A stretch of DNA of 10,441 nucleotides from JBBPYR01 sp038199755 (GTDB taxonomy: Bacteria; Chloroflexota; Ktedonobacteria; Ktedonobacterales; Ktedonobacteraceae), in assembly GCA_038199755.1 (NCBI GenBank), contig JBBPYR010000133.1:1-10441 (forward strand), written 5' to 3'. This document shows, piece by piece, positions 5,866-10,441 of this stretch. Under the pieces are notes generated by a model that saw only the letters and a list, made by a program, of their open reading frames with translations, was not told where the DNA came from and searched no databases. The position numbers and the translations under genes were made by a program. Each line of letters starts with the position of its first letter. Positions within the stretch are counted from its first letter, which is position 1.

Positions 5866-7588
5866 GTTGTGCCTGTTTGCGTCGATGAAGGACGCCCGCA
5901 ACACCCAGCATGACCATTGAAAGAGCATAGCCAATCAGTACTAGCCAGAGCCACAAGTTAGACGAGGTATGCAGGGTAGAGTAGGTCGCATTTGCATTCA
6001 ATGCTGTCACCTGTGATGGTGTGATACTGCTATTGCCGGGTGTGGGTGTGATGACTTTACCCTTACCAACGGTGGGTGTCGGTTTTGGCAGTTGCGTGGG
6101 CGTCGGCTGCACACCAACGGTGGGTGTGGGTGTCGGCGGCGTCTGTGTTGCTGTAGCCGTGGGTGTGGCGGGAGCAGAAGTGGGTGTGGGCGTAACTGGG
6201 TACTGCCCAACAGGTGTTGGCAAGGGATTTGGTTGTCCACCACCCGCCACACTAGTAGGAGGAATACCAGGAACAGGAGTAGTGGGAAGAGCCGTTCCTG
6301 TTCCTGTAGGCGTAGTACTTTTGCCGAACGTCCCCGGCAAAATCGTAATGGTAGCATTGCTAAGACGCTTGCTGCTGGTGTCATAGGCGGTGATTACATG
6401 TTTACCGACCGCCCACTGTAGTCCTAGTTGCATCTCCACAATAAAGCTTCCATGCGTGTCCGTCTGCTGAGAAGGTGGTTCACAAGGCAAGAGATCGTCA
6501 TGCGTAAAGGTGACAGTTGCACGTGGGGAAAAGCCTTGCCCTTTCATTTTAAGAGACATGCCTGGCGTCAATGGCCCCAGCGTAATGAGGGAAAAAAGCA
6601 GAGGTGTTTTCCCCGGTGTCTGCGCATTGCTACATGAGCTGCTTTGGGTGGTGCAAGGGGTATTTCCAGTGGTACTTGTGGCAAGAGACGATGGAGTATC
6701 GCCCGTGCGGCTACTGCCGCCAGGGTTGATAACGCCAAAGCTGACAATGGTTGCGAAGAGAAATATACATGTCACCACCATCAGCGTAATCGTGCCTGCA
6801 AACCACAAAAGAAATTCTATGCGTCCGGGCCACAGCAACCACCAGCGCATACGGTCAAGCGGATTGAAGCGCGCAGCACGACGATCCTCGCTGGCAATAC
6901 GTCTTGCATGGATGGAATTTGCTCCACCACCCGCTGTCCAGGAGCGCAAATCCCCTTCTTCAGCAGGAACAAGAGGCAACTGCGGGCGCAACGTGGAAAG
7001 AGCACGCCCACTGCCTGGTAAGGACACGCTCATTTTTCGGGCTTTCGCGCTCTGAGGCGGAACGGTATCCATATCATAAATAGCGCGCGGCATTGGTAGT
7101 TGCAGCTTCTTCTTTTGCTGACGGGGCTTTTGCTGCTTCCCTTTTTTTGCCGGGGGTGCAGTCTTTAGGTCCTCAATAGCTGGATGAGGATGAGGTGTGA
7201 CATACCGCCTCTCTTTATCTTTAGAGGCCATTTCTGGCACGACCAGGGAAAGCGAAGAGAGGCTACTTTCGGCCTGATATTCCGTCGAATCATATTGCCA
7301 CATGATTGGTTGCGGCAATGTTGGTATACGTGTTACATCCTCTTCTTGCACGAGGGTGTACGAGTGTGGATAGCGCGGACGCACGTTGACCACCCCTGGG
7401 GCGGACGCACGGGGAGGGATTGGCGTAGGAGTAATGGGGTTCATTTTTTCCTGTGGAGCCTTTTCCTGGTTAAAATAGGAAGCAGACATGTGTTGTTGGC
7501 CCACGGGATCAATCCAGACAGAAAAATTCACATTGTTTTCGCCGTCGCTGTATCCATCAGCATCAACAGTCCATCTATCTATCTGCAT
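5852..7588 (-). CDS. Uncharacterised two-helix envelope protein with IPT/Ig-like domain
   Basis: I do not recognise this 578-residue protein as a named family. Residues 1-250 are hydrophilic, Pro-rich and locally very basic (KKGKQQKPRQQKKK at about 148-161), so probably disordered and cytoplasmic. A strong transmembrane helix spans about 259-286. The outer part holds a Ser/Thr-rich stretch with C312/C319, then an IPT/Ig-like beta domain at about 341-416 ('GQGFSPRATVTF', 'TDTHGSFIVEM', 'WAVGKHVITAYD'), then a roughly 110-residue Pro/Thr linker full of PTPT. A second helix at about 545-567 ends in the basic tail HRRKQAQRTRS. The topology is therefore in-out-in, with an external loop of about 255 residues. 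AAAGG lies 10 nt before the ATG. It is transcribed divergently from the sigma factor gene across a 554-bp gap. A role in sensing or wall anchoring is possible, but nothing shows it. Confidence 0.75.
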   Translation of the reverse strand: MQIDRWTVDADGYSDGENNVNFSVWIDPVGQQHMSASYFNQEKAPQEKMNPITPTPIPPRASAPGVVNVRPRYPHSYTLVQEEDVTRIPTLPQPIMWQYDSTEYQAESSLSSLSLVVPEMASKDKERRYVTPHPHPAIEDLKTAPPAKKGKQQKPRQQKKKLQLPMPRAIYDMDTVPPQSAKARKMSVSLPGSGRALSTLRPQLPLVPAEEGDLRSWTAGGGANSIHARRIASEDRRAARFNPLDRMRWWLLWPGRIEFLLWFAGTITLMVVTCIFLFATIVSFGVINPGGSSRTGDTPSSLATSTTGNTPCTTQSSSCSNAQTPGKTPLLFSLITLGPLTPGMSLKMKGQGFSPRATVTFTHDDLLPCEPPSQQTDTHGSFIVEMQLGLQWAVGKHVITAYDTSSKRLSNATITILPGTFGKSTTPTGTGTALPTTPVPGIPPTSVAGGGQPNPLPTPVGQYPVTPTPTSAPATPTATATQTPPTPTPTVGVQPTPTQLPKPTPTVGKGKVITPTPGNSSITPSQVTALNANATYSTLHTSSNLWLWLVLIGYALSMVMLGVAGVLHRRKQAQRTRS

Positions 7589-7658
7589 AAATCTACTACC
7601 TTTATATATACACGCAATTTTTTCGGGGTCATCTACTCAATTTTCAGACTATACAGGC

Positions 7659-7679
7659 CCTCTTTATCCCCCAAAGAGG
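7659..7679. repeat. 7-bp inverted repeat upstream of the membrane protein gene
   Basis: CCTCTTT (7659-7665) and AAAGAGG (7673-7679) flank a 7-nt loop, 71 nt upstream of the minus-strand ATG at 7588. It could be an operator or a 5' leader hairpin. No promoter boxes are clear enough to decide which. Confidence 0.35.
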
Positions 7680-7837
7680 TATATTCTAGAGAAAATGAAC
7701 GCACTACTCTTCCGTTTTTGCTGTTTTGCTGCTCTGTTACAATGTATTTAGAGCATAATTAGCCCAGAAACACACTATGACAAAAAGTAACTGTGGAAAT
7801 ATCCTCATCAATAGGAAATTTTTTACAGGTTGTGAGC

Positions 7838-7903
7838 ATGGCAAAGAAGCATCACCCCTCCAAAAACACACGCCGAAGCATCCCTCCTAGTACTCCTGGT
7901 TAG
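7838..7903 (+). CDS. Possible 21-residue basic micro-protein
   Basis: ATG at 7838 opens a 21-codon frame ending in TAG at 7901-7903. The peptide starts MAKKHHPSKNTRRS and ends PPSTPG, so it is strongly basic in its first 14 residues. An AGG lies about 8 nt before the ATG, a minimal ribosome site. It lies in the long leader region ahead of the sigma factor gene and could be a small basic protein, an upstream leader ORF or chance. I have no family match. Confidence 0.25.
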   Translation: MAKKHHPSKNTRRSIPPSTPG

Positions 7904-7934
7904 TCAACATTTACGGATTTATGGACTTTAGGGG

Positions 7935-7963
7935 CAGTAATAGCGTAATATATCGCTGTACTG
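7935..7963. repeat. Nested palindrome upstream of the sigma factor gene
   Basis: CAGTA (7935-7939) pairs with TACTG (7959-7963), and AGCG (7942-7945) with CGCT (7954-7957). Nine base pairs flank a small internal loop and an 8-nt AT centre. The shape suits a dimeric repressor operator. It lies about 180 nt before the GTG start and next to TATATT boxes. Confidence 0.4.
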
Positions 7964-8008
7964 TTATATTGGCACATATATTGCAGAGATTTTTCAGTGG
8001 GGGAGAAG

Positions 8009-8028
8009 TCCAAGATCGATTTCTTGGA
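8009..8028 (+). repeat. 7-bp hairpin in the sigma factor leader
   Basis: TCCAAGA (8009-8015) and TCTTGGA (8022-8028) are perfect arms around a 6-nt loop, about 115 nt before the GTG start. If transcription starts upstream, this would fold in the 5' leader. No T-tract follows, so it is not an obvious attenuator. Confidence 0.35.
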
Positions 8029-8131
8029 TAGGAAGTTCGTAGTGGGCATCTACAGCAAAAAGTTACTGCTTCCGGCTCCGGTTACCAATTTGTGGAATGT
8101 GGATTAGAGGGAAAAGGATTTTTCCTTAATG

Positions 8132-8137
8132 AGGAGG
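8132..8137 (+). promoter_or_regulatory. Perfect Shine-Dalgarno that fixes the sigma factor start
   Basis: AGGAGG ends 5 nt before GTG at 8143, in frame with the sigma factor. The upstream in-frame GTG at 8092 has no such site. Translation therefore most likely starts at 8143, giving a product 17 residues shorter than the longest open frame. Confidence 0.8.
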
Positions 8138-8142
8138 TATTT

Positions 8143-9372
8143 GTGGTAGCCATAGTATCACATCCTTATCGTCTTGCGAACGACGCTATCGATCTCAATA
8201 TACCAAGCACCAACGACACGCTTGCGTCTCATCTCAGCCATCTCAGCAATGACGTTAGCGCGTCTAGCTTCGCTCAGGCAGGATGCAACGTGTCACAGGT
8301 GGAAGTGAACGAGGTAGCGTCATCTACAAACAGTGCGAGAACTACTGGACAAACAAGGCAAAAGCGAACAGCCGGTACGCGACAGCCTAACAAAACAACG
8401 CCCCAAAGAGGAAAACACCGGCTTTCATCTACTCGTGATGACAATTTTTCACCCAAAAAACTAGCGTTGCTATCCACTAGCGATGCGGATGACGAAAGCT
8501 TTTTTGAGGATGAGGGTGAGGAACAGGAAGATGAGACGGGAGAGATGGACCTAGATAATGCCATTCGGCAATATTTAGGAGAAATTGGCCGCTATCCACT
8601 GCTTAACGCGGAGCAAGAAATGAGAATCGCGCTGAAAGTGGCCGCGGGCGATATGCTTGCCCAACAGCAGCTGGTTGAGGCAAACCTGCGGCTCGTTGTC
8701 AGCATTGCAAAGCGTTACAACAATCATAGCATCTCTCTGCTTGACCTCATACAAGAAGGAAATCTTGGCCTGATCCGTGCCGCCCAAAAGTTTGATCCGC
8801 AGCGTGGTTTCCGCTTTAGCACCTATGCGACCTGGTGGATTCGCCAGGCCATTAGCCGAGCAGTTGCGGAACATACACGCACCATTCATATTCCGGTTCA
8901 TGTTGTAGAGCTTATCTACAAGATGAAACGTGTGACGCGCCAACTGTATCAAGAGTTAGGGCGTGACCCAAATTCTGAAGAAATTGCGCTTGCCCTTTCT
9001 CTTACCAAGGAGCGCGTCGTAGAGTTGCAGAGCATGGCCGAAACTCCTATCTCACTGGATGCTCCTTTGATTGATGAAGAGCAGTATCATCTCGCGGACA
9101 TGCTGGAAGATTGTTCAGTCACAGCACCAGCCGATGCTGTCACCCACCAAGTGTTGCGCGAACAAATCGCCTCTGCGTTAGAGAACTTAAATCAACGTGA
9201 GCGACAGGTTATTGAGCTACGGTATGGTCTCCAAGATGGCTATTGCCATACTCTTGAAGAACTAAGTACGTTCTTCAAACTCACACGTGAACGCATTCGC
9301 CAAATTGAGGTGAAGGCACTGCGCACCTTACGACAACCCATTCAGGTAAGCTTACTCAAAGATTTTGCATAG
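8143..9372 (+). CDS. RNA polymerase sigma-70 factor, RpoD/SigA-type (group 1 or 2)
   Basis: From the GTG at 8143 the product is 409 residues. The first 130 or so are low-complexity, with a basic patch (about 72-93) and a very acidic patch (about 113-135), and do not resemble region 1.1 of E. coli RpoD. Region 1.2 begins near 137 (LDNAIRQYLGEIGRYPLL). Region 2 (about 180-250) contains 'DLIQEGNLGLIRAAQKFD' and 'FSTYATWWIRQAISRAV', the core-binding and -10-recognition segments. Region 3 covers about 255-330 and region 4 about 344-399, with 'LNQRERQVIELRYGL' and 'LTRERIRQIEVKALRTLRQP', the -35-recognition helix-turn-helix. The Arg/Glu residues contacting TTGACA are conserved. In region 2.4 the usual Thr is Ser (S238), and RTIRIP reads RTIHIP. 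These changes and the odd N-terminus make an alternative group 2 factor as likely as the housekeeping one. It ends convergently with the HD-GYP gene. Confidence 0.93.
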   Translation: MVAIVSHPYRLANDAIDLNIPSTNDTLASHLSHLSNDVSASSFAQAGCNVSQVEVNEVASSTNSARTTGQTRQKRTAGTRQPNKTTPQRGKHRLSSTRDDNFSPKKLALLSTSDADDESFFEDEGEEQEDETGEMDLDNAIRQYLGEIGRYPLLNAEQEMRIALKVAAGDMLAQQQLVEANLRLVVSIAKRYNNHSISLLDLIQEGNLGLIRAAQKFDPQRGFRFSTYATWWIRQAISRAVAEHTRTIHIPVHVVELIYKMKRVTRQLYQELGRDPNSEEIALALSLTKERVVELQSMAETPISLDAPLIDEEQYHLADMLEDCSVTAPADAVTHQVLREQIASALENLNQRERQVIELRYGLQDGYCHTLEELSTFFKLTRERIRQIEVKALRTLRQPIQVSLLKDFA

Positions 9373-9381
9373 CTAATAACA

Positions 9382-9459
9382 CATAGCCAATGAGCAAGAG
9401 CAGAGAGGGCCACAAGGGAATACACTTGTGGCCCTCTCTGCTCTTGCTCATTGGCTATG
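9382..9459. terminator. Perfect 35-bp inverted repeat between convergent genes
   Basis: The arms 9382-9416 and 9425-9459 are exact reverse complements with an 8-nt loop (GGAATACA). The repeat starts 9 nt after the sigma factor stop, and its right arm covers the TAG stop (9457-9455) of the opposing HD-GYP gene. Its position suggests a bidirectional terminator for both genes. Neither side has a T-tract: the plus strand continues CTGCTGCTAA and the minus strand TGTTATTAGC. No flanking target-site duplication is visible, which argues against a simple transposed element. Confidence 0.7.
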
Positions 9460-10132
9460 CTGCTGCTAAGGCAGTAGAAGTAGCGGAAGCGATTTCAACG
9501 AATACTGGGTGAGCGTGCAGAACCGCAAGAAAACTTTTTACGACACGGGGGTCATACAATACACCTGCACACCTTTTTAGTTCCACACACGCATCGGCAT
9601 AGGTACGTGCATCTTTATATGGTCTCACTGCTGTCATGGCATCAAAAGAATCTACCACGGCCAAAATGCGTGAGGCAAAAGGAATCTCGTCTGTATGTAG
9701 ACCGAGAGGATAGCCACTTCCATTCCAGCGTTCATGATGTGTTAAGACAAGAGGGGCGATGGCAGTAAAAATGCCGCCTAGATTATGGAGGATGCGATAA
9801 CCTGCCTCGGCATGACTCCGCACGACATTCCACTCATCGCGGGTCAGCGAATCAGCTTTGCGTAAGATCGTTAAAGGGATCTCTATTTTCCCAATATCAT
9901 GGAGCACTGTTGCTAAGCGAAGTCGTTGTATCTCTTGCTCTGATAATCGCAAATGCTGAGCAGTTGCGACCGCCCAATGAACCATTCTATGGGCATGTTC
10001 GTTTGTATCATTATCATGCTGCTGTAGCGTAGCAAGCAGCAATTGTAATGTAGCTACTTCCTCTGTATTGGGCAGCAAAGACACTGACTGCTCAAGCCTG
10101 TTGGTAAAAAATTCACTTGAAAGAGTATACAC
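9455..10132 (-). CDS. HD-GYP domain phosphodiesterase
   Basis: This 225-residue protein is little more than one HD-GYP domain, the family that hydrolyses cyclic di-GMP. The metal-binding and signature residues are present: an early His in 'NEHAHRM' (H46), the HD of 'LHDIGKIEIP' (H78, D79), H107 in 'RSHAEAGYRIL', 'HHERWNGSGYP' (H132, H133 and the GYP at 140-142), and D161 in 'DSFDAMTAVRPYK'. GSGYP replaces the usual DGxGYP start with NGSGYP. There is no receiver, GAF or membrane segment; only about 30 helical residues precede the domain, so it is cytosolic. The start is GTG at 10132, the only start after an in-frame TAA, with GGAGGG 9 nt upstream. The stop lies inside the 35-bp palindrome shared with the sigma factor gene. 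Turnover of c-di-GMP or a related cyclic dinucleotide is inferred from the family. Confidence 0.9.
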   Translation of the reverse strand: MYTLSSEFFTNRLEQSVSLLPNTEEVATLQLLLATLQQHDNDTNEHAHRMVHWAVATAQHLRLSEQEIQRLRLATVLHDIGKIEIPLTILRKADSLTRDEWNVVRSHAEAGYRILHNLGGIFTAIAPLVLTHHERWNGSGYPLGLHTDEIPFASRILAVVDSFDAMTAVRPYKDARTYADACVELKRCAGVLYDPRVVKSFLAVLHAHPVFVEIASATSTALAAA

Positions 10133-10276
10133 AGCACTGCACCCTCCATCTTACTCAAATTCCCCTACGTTTATATATGGTACTACTGCTAAATACGCTG
10201 GCATGATACGAAATAGGACAATTTTGCACACTTCTCAGGAAATTATAATATCTGTAAAAAAATTACTGTATTTCCC

Positions 10277-10305
10277 TTGACATTTAGCAAGCAAGCAGGT
10301 ATACT
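10277..10305 (+). promoter_or_regulatory. Near-consensus sigma-70 promoter reading off the right edge
   Basis: TTGACA (10277-10282), exactly 17 nt, then TATACT (10300-10305): a perfect -35, ideal spacing and five of six matches in the -10. It is the best promoter in the window. Transcription should start near 10312. The gene it serves lies beyond 10441, apart from the short ORF below. Confidence 0.75.
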
Positions 10306-10325
10306 TTTTACTAAGGAAGCAAACG

Positions 10326-10364
10326 ATGAGCGTTTGTAAAATTCTCCACATCTCACTCTCTTAG
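10326..10364 (+). CDS. Possible 12-residue leader peptide
   Basis: ATG at 10326 opens MSVCKILHISLS, ending in TAG at 10362-10364. AAGGA (10313-10317) lies 8 nt upstream, and the predicted transcription start is immediately before that, so the transcript would begin with a ribosome site and this ORF. CAAACG/CGTTTG (10320-10325/10331-10336) could form a 6-bp hairpin with the ATG in its loop. There is no run of one amino acid as in classic amino-acid attenuators. It may be chance. Confidence 0.3.
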   Translation: MSVCKILHISLS

Positions 10365-10381
10365 CAGACACCTCACACACC

Positions 10382-10417
10382 AACAATGGGTACTCTCTCT
10401 AAATTCTACCTATTGTT
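10382..10417 (+). repeat. 11-bp stem-loop in the presumed leader RNA
   Basis: AACAATGGGTA (10382-10392) pairs with TACCTATTGTT (10407-10417) over 11 positions including one G-U, with a 14-nt loop. It follows the short ORF by 17 nt on the predicted transcript. No T-tract follows, so a terminator role is not supported. An antiterminator, translational control element or stability hairpin are options. Confidence 0.4.
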
Positions 10418-10441
10418 CCCATCACGTTTATCATCCTCACT

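Larger units (their letters stand above)
7589..8142. other. 554-bp divergent intergenic region between membrane protein and sigma factor genes
   Basis: This AT-rich stretch must hold the promoters of both flanking genes. I found no convincing -35/-10 pair: TATAGT-like, TACAAT (about 7739-7744) and TATATT (7965-7970, 7977-7982) boxes exist without good partners. It contains three palindromes (7659-7679, 7935-7963, 8009-8028) and one possible micro-ORF (7838-7903), listed separately. Longer reading frames crossing into it on the plus strand are antisense to the membrane protein gene and show no protein-like features. Confidence 0.7.
10133..10441. other. Right-edge intergenic region with the promoter and leader of an unseen gene
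   Basis: No sizeable gene fits here. On the minus strand TATAAT (10242-10247) could be a -10 box for the HD-GYP gene, but its -35 partner is poor. On the plus strand there is a near-consensus promoter (10277-10305), a 12-codon ORF (10326-10364) and a stem-loop (10382-10417), listed separately. Confidence 0.6.

Noticed and set aside
6021..7055. Several plus-strand open frames of 100-180 codons
   Set aside because: They are antisense to the membrane protein gene, arise from its GC-rich Pro/Thr and basic coding, and have repetitive or Arg/Cys-rich translations with no domain.
7184..7762. 192-codon plus-strand frame entering the divergent intergenic region
   Set aside because: Two-thirds overlaps the membrane protein gene in antisense; composition is not protein-like and no ribosome site precedes it.
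8092..8142. Upstream GTG start of the sigma factor, adding 17 residues
   Set aside because: No ribosome site precedes it, while GTG 8143 has AGGAGG at 5-nt spacing; the extra residues match nothing in sigma factors.
9382..9459. 35-bp palindrome as a MITE or insertion-sequence remnant
   Set aside because: No target-site duplication flanks it and there is no internal sequence beyond an 8-nt loop.

Overview
The window looks like chromosomal DNA of a filamentous, sporulating member of the Chloroflexota, most likely Ktedonobacteria. This is an inference from protein style: secreted seven-bladed streptogramin-lyase-like propellers, Pro/Thr-rich (TPTPT, TATAT) wall-spanning linkers, extracellular repeats with FAEG and ERPMY motifs, an RpoD-type sigma factor with a long low-complexity N-terminus, and moderate GC. 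No tRNA, rRNA, CRISPR array or insertion sequence is visible.

Layout, left to right. (1) Positions 1-281, minus strand: the 5' end of a terminase-like ATPase gene that leaves the window, with its own candidate promoter near 387-415. (2) Positions 443-526: two hairpins, the second a perfect 22-bp palindrome, lying after the 3' end of the next gene. (3) Positions 546-5023, minus strand: two tandem genes, probably one operon (32-bp gap), read in the order 872-residue protein then 608-residue protein. Both have an export signal and a homologous propeller but carry unrelated C-terminal modules. (4) Positions 5188-5679, minus strand: a stand-alone CheY-like receiver. (5) Positions 5852-7588, minus strand: an uncharacterised two-helix membrane protein with an IPT/Ig-like outer domain, ending in a terminator that overlaps its stop codon. 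(6) Positions 7589-8142: a long divergent intergenic region with several palindromes and one possible micro-ORF. (7) Positions 8143-9372, plus strand: a group 1/2 sigma-70 factor, here restarted at a GTG behind a perfect Shine-Dalgarno. (8) Positions 9382-9459: a perfect 35-bp inverted repeat at the convergent junction. (9) Positions 9455-10132, minus strand: a compact HD-GYP phosphodiesterase starting with GTG. (10) Positions 10133-10441: a near-consensus plus-strand promoter, a 12-codon ORF and a hairpin that look like the leader of a gene beyond the right edge.

Together the window encodes a cell-surface pair (the propellers), an envelope protein, and three regulators (receiver, sigma factor, HD-GYP). 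The receiver and HD-GYP proteins resemble the two halves of an RpfG-type regulator encoded separately, but nothing in the sequence proves that they work together. The most unusual items are the perfect 35-bp palindrome, the modular propeller pair and the structured leader at the right edge.
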